Source: Melioribacter roseus
Lineage (GTDB): Bacteria; Bacteroidota; Ignavibacteria; Ignavibacteriales; Melioribacteraceae
Direction: 5' to 3'
NCBI GenBank assembly: GCA_020722085.1
Contig: DYLN01000016.1
Location: 1 to 43,252, forward strand
DNA length: 43,252 nt
Position numbers and translations under genes: made by a program. Under the pieces are notes generated by a model, which was not told the DNA's origin, ran no database searches, and worked only from the letters and a program-made list of their open reading frames with translations. Shown piece by piece: positions 8,573 to 16,900 of this stretch; the stretch's first letter is position 1, and each line of letters starts with the position of its first letter.

Positions 8573-9631
8573 TCATTGTTTTCTATGCTTATAATGAACA
8601 TCGGACAAACCATATAATATGCTGGCACAATATTCGGGTGTGAGGTCTCTTTGAGGTTCTGCAAGCATTTCATAGCCGACCATAAATTTTTTTATGGCTG
8701 CCGATCTTAACAGCGGAGGATAAAAATGCATGTGCAGATGCCATTCCTTATGTTCTTTTCCGTCTGTAGGAGCCTGATGTATTCCGGATGAATATGGAAA
8801 CGACGTTGAAAACAAATTGTCGTATTTAGTTGTAATCACTCTAAGTACGTTCGAAAAATCTTTTTTTTCATTTTCTTTAAGTTGAAGGATATCTGCAATT
8901 TTTCTTTTGGGAATGATTAAAGTCTCGAAAGGCCAGACAGCCCAGTAAGGCACAACAACAGCAAAAGAAGAATTTTCGTAAACAAGTCTCTCTTTAAGCC
9001 TCAATTCTAGTTTCAAATAGTCCGAAAGAAGACTCCGTTTATTTTTTCGAAAATATTGCTTGAAATTTTTCAGTTCCTTTCCCGGTTCCATCGGGATGCT
9101 TTCCTGAGCCCAAATCTGACAATGTGGATGAGGGTTGCTGTTTCCCATCATCGAACCTTTGTTCTCAAAAATCTGAACGTGATTTATATGCGGGTGTCTG
9201 CCCAAATTTTCAAATTCTTCCTGCCAAGCAAGAATTACTTTTTCTATATCTCCTTCGTCCATTTCGGCAAGCGTCAAATCATGGCGCGGGGAAAAGTTCA
9301 CCACCTTGCAGATTCCTTTTTCGCTTCTGGCGACGAGTAGATTTTTTTTATTAAAAACTGCCTTGGGTGAATCCTCTATTAATGCAGAAAAGTCATTGGT
9401 AAAAACAAATGTATTTTTATAATCCGGATTGAATTCACCGTTAGCACGTTTATTGCCGGGACACAAATAACAACCCGGGTCATATTGTGGTATTGTTTCC
9501 AAATCCGACTTTGATACTTCACCGAGCCATGGTCTTTGTGTCCGATGAGGAGAAACTAAGACCCATTCCCCTGTTAAAATATTTTTTCGTCTATGAGGAA
9601 AATTATTTAGATCATCTTTCAGCATTTTCAT
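8573..9631 (-). CDS. galT: Galactose-1-phosphate uridylyltransferase
   Basis: A 352-residue cytoplasmic enzyme that exchanges UDP-glucose and galactose-1-phosphate for glucose-1-phosphate and UDP-galactose (Leloir pathway). The signature SNPHPHCQIWA is at about 165-175, with the nucleophilic histidine H170. Zinc ligands are probably C54 and C57 (CYLC), H117 and H168. Cys after HPH is the form seen in the human enzyme; E. coli has Gly. Length matches the family. The start codon lies inside the end of galK (20-base overlap; a second in-frame ATG six bases later is possible), so the two are translationally coupled. It is the last gene of the 32-kb unidirectional cluster. Confidence 0.97.
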   Translation of the reverse strand: MKMLKDDLNNFPHRRKNILTGEWVLVSPHRTQRPWLGEVSKSDLETIPQYDPGCYLCPGNKRANGEFNPDYKNTFVFTNDFSALIEDSPKAVFNKKNLLVARSEKGICKVVNFSPRHDLTLAEMDEGDIEKVILAWQEEFENLGRHPHINHVQIFENKGSMMGNSNPHPHCQIWAQESIPMEPGKELKNFKQYFRKNKRSLLSDYLKLELRLKERLVYENSSFAVVVPYWAVWPFETLIIPKRKIADILQLKENEKKDFSNVLRVITTKYDNLFSTSFPYSSGIHQAPTDGKEHKEWHLHMHFYPPLLRSAAIKKFMVGYEMLAEPQRDLTPEYCASILYGLSDVHYKHRKQ

Positions 9632-10793
9632 TTACTGGGATAATATTTGTGCCGCCGCTAATTTTTGTTACGTAAATTTCCGGATCGATATTGAATTTAT
9701 CTTTATAACTTTTTAAAACGAACAGGGTTATTTCATCAATCGAATCATTTTCAATTATGTTAATCGTACAGCCGCCGAAACCGCCGCCCATCATTCTTGA
9801 GCCGTAAACGCCGGGTTTATCTTTCAAAATGTCAACCAAAAAATTCAGTTTTGCGCAGCTCACTTCATACTCGCTTCTTAATCCTTCGTGAGTCAGATAC
9901 ATTAATGAGCCAAAAGTTATTAAATCCCCTTTTTCAAGCGACGAGCAGGCATTGAGCACTCTTTGATTTTCTTCGACAACATATTTACATCGTTTAAATA
10001 TCACAGAGTTCATCCGGAATTTAAATTCATCCAACATTTCAACGGAAACATCCCTCAAACTCCCTACATGATTATATTTTTTCCGAATTATCTCCACACC
10101 TTCGCCGCATTCTTTCTTTCTCTGATTATATTCGGATGAAGCGAGAGAATGTGAAACGCCGCTGTTAAACAAAACGATGGAAGCATTTTCGAATTTAAAA
10201 GGAAAATACTCATACTCAAGCGACCTGCAATCAATCTTCAGAACTTTTTCTTCTTCACCGAAGATGTTTATATACTGATCCATTATTCCGCACTTAACAC
10301 CTACAAATTCGTTCTCGGCTTTTTGAGCCAATTTAACAAGTGTAAGTTTATCGATTCCCAGATTAAAAATATAATTTAGAGCATAGGCTAATCCGGCTTC
10401 AATTGCTGCAGAAGATGAAAGTCCAGCGCCTATTGGGATATCGCCACCGAAGACACAATTAAACCCGTTTAATTTGTAGCCGGCTTTTACAAGCTGGTCA
10501 ACTACTCCCATTAAATAATTAGCCCAGTTTTTTTCTGAAAACTTTAAATCGGAAACCCGGAATTTGTAACTATCGTCCATATCATAAGAGTACAAACTGC
10601 ATTCGTTGTCGCTGCGGGGTGTTATTGCAAAATAAATTGCTCTGTCAATTGCTGCCGGCAACACGAATCCCATGTTATAATCCGTATGCTCGCCGATTAA
10701 ATTCACCCTTCCCGGCGAACGAAAGAGAACGGGTTTTTCATTAAAAAGTTCTTCAAACTTTCTTTCTATGGCTGAAGAAATGTTAATAGTCAA
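9612..10793 (-). CDS. galK: Galactokinase
   Basis: A 393-residue GHMP-family kinase that phosphorylates galactose at C1 with ATP. Visible motifs are the galactokinase signature GRVNLIGEHTDYNMGFVLP (28-46), catalytic R25, the glycine/serine-rich ATP loop IGAGLSSSAA (121-130), the catalytic base D172 in CGIMDQYINIFG, and the C-terminal GSRMMGGGFGGCT motif. The start codon appears to be TTG, two bases after the stop of the preceding small membrane protein. No in-frame ATG occurs before residue 41, which is already inside the signature. No Shine-Dalgarno sequence is evident, suggesting translational coupling. Confidence 0.97.
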   Translation of the reverse strand: MTINISSAIERKFEELFNEKPVLFRSPGRVNLIGEHTDYNMGFVLPAAIDRAIYFAITPRSDNECSLYSYDMDDSYKFRVSDLKFSEKNWANYLMGVVDQLVKAGYKLNGFNCVFGGDIPIGAGLSSSAAIEAGLAYALNYIFNLGIDKLTLVKLAQKAENEFVGVKCGIMDQYINIFGEEEKVLKIDCRSLEYEYFPFKFENASIVLFNSGVSHSLASSEYNQRKKECGEGVEIIRKKYNHVGSLRDVSVEMLDEFKFRMNSVIFKRCKYVVEENQRVLNACSSLEKGDLITFGSLMYLTHEGLRSEYEVSCAKLNFLVDILKDKPGVYGSRMMGGGFGGCTINIIENDSIDEITLFVLKSYKDKFNIDPEIYVTKISGGTNIIPVNENAER

Positions 10794-10794
10794 G

Positions 10795-10995
10795 TTATAC
10801 TGTTTTATTTTTTGTTTTGAAGAACATTATTCCGCCAAAAGCAACCATAACGGCTCCCCACCAAATATTTGGATGGATGCTGCTTAACACCGTTTCGCGC
10901 AGTGATGGATTTATCAATAAATAAATGCCTGTTAGAAATATGATCCCTCCCATTACAAGAAGGATTAATCCTACAAAGTACCAGATTGGTTTCAT
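10795..10995 (-). CDS. Small two-helix membrane protein
   Basis: A 66-residue protein with two hydrophobic helices: about 4-28 (IWYFVGLILLVMGGIIFLTGIY) and about 44-61 (IWWGAVMVAFGGIMFF), then a basic tail KTKNKTV. No known family was recognised. It ends two bases before the galK start codon, so it is co-translated with galK and galT. Its inner-membrane location fits a minor accessory of the sugar uptake system, but that is only position-based inference. Confidence 0.7.
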   Translation of the reverse strand: MKPIWYFVGLILLVMGGIIFLTGIYLLINPSLRETVLSSIHPNIWWGAVMVAFGGIMFFKTKNKTV

Positions 10996-11022
10996 AAAAG
11001 GCCTACTCCCAAGAGGGTGACC

Positions 11023-11188
11023 AGAAAGTAATTTTCAATTTTAAAATCCCCCGCAAGCGGGGCAAGCTGTGGAAACCCCCGCTCTGCCAAAGCGAAGCGA
11101 GGCGAGCCCCGACACAAGTGTCGGGACGAGCGTTCAAATCAGCGTCATTTGTGTTCTATTTTTTAAGAAAATATTACTTTTTGGTCAA
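11023..11188. repeat. Dispersed intergenic repeat, copy B
   Basis: Second copy of the repeat at 1-224, same orientation. It holds one 24-base palindromic unit (11107-11130, CCCGACAC-AA-GTGTCGGG core) where copy A has three. It fills most of the 234-base gap between the symporter gene and the small membrane protein, splitting the galactose end of the cluster. The perfect hairpin could act as a terminator or RNA-processing point here. Confidence 0.85.
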
Positions 11189-11229
11189 CCTCAATTTTTT
11201 TAAAGTGGTTTTGTGATTATTTACTCTAA

Positions 11230-12900
11230 TTACCAAAATAAAATATTAAGAATAACAAGAACAATAATTGAAATTATAGCTGCGAAAGCCGGACGTTTGA
11301 TAAACGGAAGATGTGCATCATGTTTTTCCTCCGTTAAACCTTTTACAAGTCCGATCAACTCTTCTTTCGGTTTCTTCTTAGTAAACAGGCTTATTATAAT
11401 TGTCAGCATAAAACAGATCAGCCAAGCCCACCATGCGCGCCAAAAATTTGCAGCCATATCACTTTGAACGCTCGACATAGTAATAATACTTTCGCTGAAC
11501 CAATGAAATTTTACACCCATCCACATAAAAAATGAAGAAAGCATTCCGGTAACTAACCCCCAGAACGCTCCGTTGGGAGTAATCCACCAGACAAACATCC
11601 CAAGCAGCATAGTTGCAAATAATGGTGCATTAACCCACGAAAAAATTGCCTGCATATAATCCATTATACTTGGAAAACTTTTTGCCCAGTATGCCGTGCC
11701 AAGCGAAATGATAACGCCTACAATTGTAGAAACTCTCCCCATCCAAAGTAAATGAGTCTCGGAAGCATTTCTGTTTAAAACAGATTTATAAATATCATAA
11801 GTCCAAACGGTATTAAATGCGCTGATATTGCCCGCCTGACCTGCCATAAATCCGGCAAGAAGCGCTGTTACACCTAATCCAACCAAGCCTGTTGGGTAAT
11901 ACCTTTTAATTAATAACGGAAGAGCTGAATCGTAGTTAACCTGTCCGCCGTCCTGCAAAAGTTTAAATCCACTGTTGGGATCGCTGGAAAGCGCAATTGC
12001 AATTAAGCCGGCAAGAATAACAATAAAAGGCAAAGCCATTTTAAAAAATGATGCAAGGATCGGAGTCATTCTCGCAGAGCGAAGGTCTTTTGCAGAAAAT
12101 GCACGCTGAACAACAAGAAAATCGGTAGTCCAGTATCCGAATGATAGAACAAATCCAAGTCCCAAAACAATACCCGCCCAGTGAACCAGCATCCCGTTTT
12201 GTGAAGGATCGCCGGAAGTTGACCACAAAGTATTCATTGTCTCCGGCAGTCTGTTTAATATTTGGTCAACACTCCCTATTTCAATAATTCCTAAAATTGA
12301 AACAAGAAATAATCCGAACCAGATTAAGAAGAACTGAATTATCTCAGTAAATATTGCCGACATTAATCCGCTCAAGCCAACATAAACAGCAATAGTAACC
12401 GCAGAAATCCACATGCTTATATCCCAGTTCCATCCTAAAAATGTATGAAGCACGAGAGCCATTGCATAAAGATTAATTCCTGAAACAAGCAATGTCATAA
12501 TTGCAAAAGCAATTCCGTTTAGTACGCGGGTTTTTTCATCGTATCTTAACTTGAGATATCCAGGAATTGATTTGATTTTACTGCTGTAATAAAAAGGCAT
12601 CATATAAATGCCGAGAAAAAGCATGGCGGGAATTGCCCCAATCCAGTAAAAGTGGGCAACATACATTCCGTATTTGAAAGTATTGCCAGTCATTCCAAGA
12701 AGTTCAAGAGCACCGAGGTTTGCCGAAAGAAAAGCAAGTCCGGCAACCCATGAAGAGTTTTTTCGTCCGGCAAGAAAAAAGTCTTCCTCGCTAGTTGTAA
12801 ACTTGCGAAGGTAAACACCGATGCCTAAAACAAAAGCAAAGTAGATAGCAATTATAAGCCAGTCCACGAAAGAAAGACCAATAGCAATGTTGTTTTCCAT
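11230..12900 (-). CDS. Sodium:solute symporter, SGLT-type sugar transporter
   Basis: A 556-residue SSS-family (LeuT-fold) inner-membrane transporter. Hydrophobic segments are distributed as in a 14-helix SGLT protein. Typical motifs are the first helix VDWLIIAIYFAFVLGIGVYL, DFFLAGRKNSSWVAGLAFLSANLGALELLGMTG in helices 1-2, and SFGYWTTDFLVVQRAFSAKDLRSAR in the middle. It would couple Na+ to monosaccharide uptake, with galactose or glucose the natural guess given galK and galT downstream. It sits 307 bases below the LacI gene, so it may have its own promoter; TAGTTTTG (complement of 12974-12981) fits a -7 box. Confidence 0.92.
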   Translation of the reverse strand: MENNIAIGLSFVDWLIIAIYFAFVLGIGVYLRKFTTSEEDFFLAGRKNSSWVAGLAFLSANLGALELLGMTGNTFKYGMYVAHFYWIGAIPAMLFLGIYMMPFYYSSKIKSIPGYLKLRYDEKTRVLNGIAFAIMTLLVSGINLYAMALVLHTFLGWNWDISMWISAVTIAVYVGLSGLMSAIFTEIIQFFLIWFGLFLVSILGIIEIGSVDQILNRLPETMNTLWSTSGDPSQNGMLVHWAGIVLGLGFVLSFGYWTTDFLVVQRAFSAKDLRSARMTPILASFFKMALPFIVILAGLIAIALSSDPNSGFKLLQDGGQVNYDSALPLLIKRYYPTGLVGLGVTALLAGFMAGQAGNISAFNTVWTYDIYKSVLNRNASETHLLWMGRVSTIVGVIISLGTAYWAKSFPSIMDYMQAIFSWVNAPLFATMLLGMFVWWITPNGAFWGLVTGMLSSFFMWMGVKFHWFSESIITMSSVQSDMAANFWRAWWAWLICFMLTIIISLFTKKKPKEELIGLVKGLTEEKHDAHLPFIKRPAFAAIISIIVLVILNILFW

Positions 12901-13207
12901 ACTAATCCCTATAATTATTGAGAGTAATTAGTAATCTGCACACACATTTATTTACTATCAAATAAACAATTTTCAAAACTAAAATTTCGGCAGCACAAAG
13001 AAAATTATTATTAAAAAAATTTATTTATTTAACAGAAAAGTTTCGATGCATGAATAGACAAAAAATTATTTATGGGCAAACCCCAAAATCATGTCCGCTG
13101 TTTCAATTTGATTCAGTTGACATTTCTTACTTGTGTGAAAAGTATTATAGAATTGTACAACAAAAGCAATTAACAATAAATTTGATTTTTTCACTTTAAT
13201 TTCTCCA
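12901..13207. other. A+T-rich gap between lacI-family gene and symporter gene
   Basis: This is the longest break inside the minus-strand cluster. It contains a possible 42-codon reading frame (13066-13194, described separately) and a candidate -7 box TAGTTTTG on the minus strand (12974-12981), without a well-placed TTG partner. No copy of the 18-bp palindrome found at 40661-40678 is present. No hairpin terminator was seen. Confidence 0.5.
13066..13194 (-). pseudogene. Possible 42-residue signal-peptide-like remnant
   Basis: A GTG-started frame directly after the lacI-family gene, with GGAG (13203-13206, complement) eight bases upstream. It begins (M)KKSNLLLIAFVVQFYNTF, which looks like a Sec signal peptide, then HTSKKCQLNQIETADMILG and stops. 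It could be the surviving 5' end of a deleted exported-protein gene, a tiny real peptide, or chance. Confidence is low. Confidence 0.25.
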
Positions 13208-14269
13208 TTAAAATTTATTAAATGAAGATTCATAAAGGTTATTTTTATAATCATTGCAGCCGCACGAATTCCGAATCACTAATTCTGATTTAACGATTAA
13301 ATTCTCTACCGATTCTTTTTTGTTTTGAATATGAGCAATTAATTTCTGTGCTGCGGCTTTGCCTACTTCGTATGCGTGCTGCTTAACCGTTGTTAAAGGA
13401 ATAGGCATAAGTTCAGCGCGTATATCATCAGAAAATCCAACAAGAGCAATATCTTCCGGAATACGCAGTCCCTTTTCCAAAATAGCCTTCATCGCTCCGA
13501 AAGCCGCAGGGTCATTTACCGCAACAACAGCTCTCGGCCAATCTTTTTTAGGTAATTCCAAAAGTTTATTCATAGCATTATACCCGCCTGTTTCATGAAA
13601 TCCTGCTTCTATAATCAATCTGTTATCATAAACTATTTTATATTTTTTTAAGGCTTTCAAGAATCCTTTTAATCTCTCTTTCGCAATTGAAATAGATTTA
13701 GGACCGCTAAGATGGGCAATTCTTTTGTATTTGTGATTAATCAAGTGTTCTGTAATTTTAAAAGCACTTTCTTCATCGTTTATACTTACACAGCTAGCAC
13801 CTATATTATAAACGCAGCGGTCAAAAAATACTACGTGTAATCCCATATTAATTACTTGTTTGTAAATTTTATACTCAGTATCAGATTCTGCAACAGAGGC
13901 GAGGATTCCATCTACACGACGGGATGCAAGTGTTTCAATTGCTGATATTTCTCTCTTAGCATCTTCAGCTGAATGTGTAAGTATAATATTATAACCCTCT
14001 TTATAAACTACTTCTTCAATCCCTTTAATTGCCTCTGGAAAGAAAGAATGCGTAATTTCCGGAACCATTACACCTATAGTATGCGTTTTTGCAATAACAA
14101 GACTTTTTGCAATTTGGTTTGGGAAATATCCAAGTTCACGAGCAGTCCTTACAACTTTTTCTTTGGTTTCCTCATCAACGTTGGGCTTGTTATTTAATGC
14201 TCTGGAAACAGTCATCATTGAAAGATTCAACGTGTCTGCAATGTTTTTTAACGTTACTCTTTTTACCAT
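13208..14269 (-). CDS. LacI-family transcriptional regulator
   Basis: A 353-residue regulator. The N-terminal helix-turn-helix and hinge (about 3-60: VTLKNIADTLNLSMMTVSRALNN, then ELGYFPNQIAKSL) are canonical, followed by a periplasmic-binding-protein-like sugar-sensing domain (about 62-340) with IGVMVPEITHSFFPEAIKGIE, RRVDGILAS, VVFFDRC and IALVGFSDD. It probably binds the 18-bp palindrome at 40661-40678 at the head of the cluster and is released by a sugar or its phosphate. The gene begins four bases after the upstream glycosidase, so it lies inside the operon and would control its own synthesis. Confidence 0.95.
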   Translation of the reverse strand: MVKRVTLKNIADTLNLSMMTVSRALNNKPNVDEETKEKVVRTARELGYFPNQIAKSLVIAKTHTIGVMVPEITHSFFPEAIKGIEEVVYKEGYNIILTHSAEDAKREISAIETLASRRVDGILASVAESDTEYKIYKQVINMGLHVVFFDRCVYNIGASCVSINDEESAFKITEHLINHKYKRIAHLSGPKSISIAKERLKGFLKALKKYKIVYDNRLIIEAGFHETGGYNAMNKLLELPKKDWPRAVVAVNDPAAFGAMKAILEKGLRIPEDIALVGFSDDIRAELMPIPLTTVKQHAYEVGKAAAQKLIAHIQNKKESVENLIVKSELVIRNSCGCNDYKNNLYESSFNKF

Positions 14270-14273
14270 TTTT

Positions 14274-16889
14274 TTATTTCTTAATTATCGTAATTATCTT
14301 TTCTCGAACAAATTCGTCATTAGAGCGATTCTGCAATCTTATTTTAATATGCCCGTTTAACAATTCTCCCCCTATTACATTTTTTACTAATTCCTGATTA
14401 CGAATTCCAAGCATATATTGCTTTTCTGCTTTTCCTTCGACATAAGTAATAATGCTATCAGCTTTCAGTTCTTGATACAGAATTTTTAAAGAACCGTTAA
14501 TTCCACCTATATTTGATTTTGATGGCAGTAAATAAAGCTCAGGAACAGGGTCAATATCAAGTTTCAAGGCTGCAGTTTTTCTAAATTCAAATTCTATCTC
14601 TACTAAAAACGCTTGTTCGGAGTTAAGTACTTTATAAGCAATAGGTTTATTGTTCATAATTACAGATTTTGCACTTGTTCCAAGTCCAAGAGCAGGTGTG
14701 AAAATAAACTTAATTTGGTTAGAACCGGTATTCACAATATTAAGTTTAATCTCGTCTCTTTTTCTTTGCATATATATATTTAGAACATCATTACCAACTT
14801 TCACATTGTTCACCGCAAGACTATCCCAATTTGACGGGAGGTGGGGAGAAAAGCGAATAATTTTCTGAGGTGCATTAACATCTAAACCTATTAAACCCCT
14901 CATAAAAGGCTCAACAAAACCAGAGGCTGAAAAGCCCTGGTCATGATAGCCTTCGGCTAATTTAGTGTTAAAATTCCCGGAAAAAACTTCCCCGACTACG
15001 CCGAGTCCATTATCGAAAAAGTGATTTGCATTAGCCTGTATTAATCCAAAGGCAGAAAGACTATAATCATAATTGTACAAAGCACGTGCCATCAAAGTAG
15101 AAATAAACGGCCAAACTGCACCGTAATTATAATTTGCCGGGTCATAAAGTTCCGATTTATTTGAAAGGGACCGTACACCCCAGTCGGTTATCAGATCAGA
15201 AGTATTCATCCTTTTGAGCGCTTCAACCGCACGGATGTTATTTAATACTTTGAATTTCATTCCCGTTGCTGGCCATGGTGTAATTTCATCTACTTGTTCC
15301 CCTTTTTCAGTAGCGCCATAACTATACATATTTTTCGCAGGTATCCAAAATTTATCTTCCATTGCTTTTAATGCTTTTTTCAATTCCGATTCTGCATCTG
15401 CCTTTAATTTTAAATCCCCAACCGCATCAGACATTTCAATTACTGCTTCAATCCCTTTTGTCCAAATTGCAGAAGTGTAAAAGTCAGCATAAATATTTAC
15501 ATATTTTCCAAATTCAAGCACTCCCAAGCCTGCGCCTTTCAAATCCATCAACCCATCGCCGTCACTATCCTTTGTTAAACACCAATTATAAGCCTGTTTA
15601 ATTGAATTCCAGCTTTCCTTAATAAATTCTAAGTCACCGCTTTGATGATAATAATCACCGGCTGCAACCAAATACCATGGTGTCGTATCCGCATGGTTAT
15701 ACCCAAAGTGATAATCATTCCACCAATCAATAAGTCCTTCACTTTGCGAAAGTTCGTGAGCCATTTTACCGATATCTTTATTTATTTCATTCGGGCTTTT
15801 CTTTCTGATAGGGAAGTTATTCTCGCGCTGCCATTTTTGTGTAAATTTTAATGCGTCCTTTTCCGTTATAAAATCTTGAAAGCTGTTAAAAGATAAAGAA
15901 TTGATAAAGCAATCACCGCCAAAGAACCAGGCAAAGCCGGGTCGACCGCCGCCTCCAGACAAGCCATAACCCGCGACCATCCCGTAACCCAAATTAGGAT
16001 TGTCTACCATTAAATTATGAAGTGCAACTTTTCCCCATTCATAAGCAAGATTCAACTTTCTATCCGGAGTTATTACTTCAATTGTTGAGTTCCTCAAATT
16101 TTTGTAGTACACATAATTTTCATCATACAGCTTTTCAATATGTGCTAAAACATTTTTATACAAAGCTCTCACAGAATCGTATTTCGTTTTAACGGGACTT
16201 CCGGCAATTATAATCGGGATGAATTTATCATCATTTTCGCCGGGATTAATTTCCAGCTTAAATTGAATCGGGTTATCTGCAAACATGTGAGCAGGCGGCG
16301 CAGCCATCTGTTTCGCAACGGGCGAGCCGCATAAAAATAATCCCCGCTGCTGCGATTCGGAAATTACATAAGCGTTTATTTGGTCATCCCAATAACTGTA
16401 TTGTCCGCCGATTCCGGCAGGCCATTGCGGCTGCATAACAGGCATAAAACCAGGCACAATTGTAAGCGGTGTTGTTGTGTAAACATCAAGTAAAATTACA
16501 GCGGCGGTTTGTTCAACGGGAATAAACATAATTTCTTTTATAGTGAACGATTCGTAAACAAAAGTAATTGTAGTTGCTTCGGGAGCTACAGATATATCGT
16601 GGACAATATCTTTGGAAGAAATTGGCTGGGTAGTTGTTCCGACAAAAAACTGCAAATCGAAATTGCGTAAAACTTTCCACGGCCAGACCCAAAATTCAAA
16701 CGAACCGTTTTGCCAGCCCATTAATGCTGCTTTACGTCCAATTTTATCCATATATTGGTTCGGCTGCGCATGCTCCGAAAGAGTAAGGCCGTTTTCTTTT
16801 AATGCAAATTTATCGATTAATCCGTTCTGTGCGGAAACAGTAGTAGTTATTATAATAGCTAGTGCAAAAATTATTTTAAATTGTTTCAT
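14274..16889 (-). CDS. Exported six-hairpin glycosidase, amylo-alpha-1,6-glucosidase-like (871 aa)
   Basis: A secreted (alpha/alpha)6-barrel glycosidase. The signal peptide is about 1-20 (ending TTTVSAQ). Residues about 20-260 form a beta-rich N-terminal domain; the catalytic region (about 270-690) has GGGRPGFAWFFGGDCF, DTTPWYLVAAGDYY, TKDSDGDGLMD and TDWGVRSLSN ... YNYGAVWPF, typical of GDE_C-like enzymes; a beta-rich C-terminal domain follows. It has no T9SS tail and no lipobox, so it is probably periplasmic. It is paralogous to the 1145-residue protein at 21244-24681. Specificity is unknown; alpha-linked oligosaccharide is the family-based guess. There is no Shine-Dalgarno sequence. Confidence 0.8.
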   Translation of the reverse strand: MKQFKIIFALAIIITTTVSAQNGLIDKFALKENGLTLSEHAQPNQYMDKIGRKAALMGWQNGSFEFWVWPWKVLRNFDLQFFVGTTTQPISSKDIVHDISVAPEATTITFVYESFTIKEIMFIPVEQTAAVILLDVYTTTPLTIVPGFMPVMQPQWPAGIGGQYSYWDDQINAYVISESQQRGLFLCGSPVAKQMAAPPAHMFADNPIQFKLEINPGENDDKFIPIIIAGSPVKTKYDSVRALYKNVLAHIEKLYDENYVYYKNLRNSTIEVITPDRKLNLAYEWGKVALHNLMVDNPNLGYGMVAGYGLSGGGGRPGFAWFFGGDCFINSLSFNSFQDFITEKDALKFTQKWQRENNFPIRKKSPNEINKDIGKMAHELSQSEGLIDWWNDYHFGYNHADTTPWYLVAAGDYYHQSGDLEFIKESWNSIKQAYNWCLTKDSDGDGLMDLKGAGLGVLEFGKYVNIYADFYTSAIWTKGIEAVIEMSDAVGDLKLKADAESELKKALKAMEDKFWIPAKNMYSYGATEKGEQVDEITPWPATGMKFKVLNNIRAVEALKRMNTSDLITDWGVRSLSNKSELYDPANYNYGAVWPFISTLMARALYNYDYSLSAFGLIQANANHFFDNGLGVVGEVFSGNFNTKLAEGYHDQGFSASGFVEPFMRGLIGLDVNAPQKIIRFSPHLPSNWDSLAVNNVKVGNDVLNIYMQRKRDEIKLNIVNTGSNQIKFIFTPALGLGTSAKSVIMNNKPIAYKVLNSEQAFLVEIEFEFRKTAALKLDIDPVPELYLLPSKSNIGGINGSLKILYQELKADSIITYVEGKAEKQYMLGIRNQELVKNVIGGELLNGHIKIRLQNRSNDEFVREKIITIIKK

Positions 16890-16900
16890 TGTTGTATGCT

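Noticed and set aside
12901-12932. Inverted repeat ACTAAT...ATTAGT before the symporter start as an operator
   Set aside because: Only six-base A+T-rich arms far apart; unlike the GC-centred palindrome at 40661-40678.
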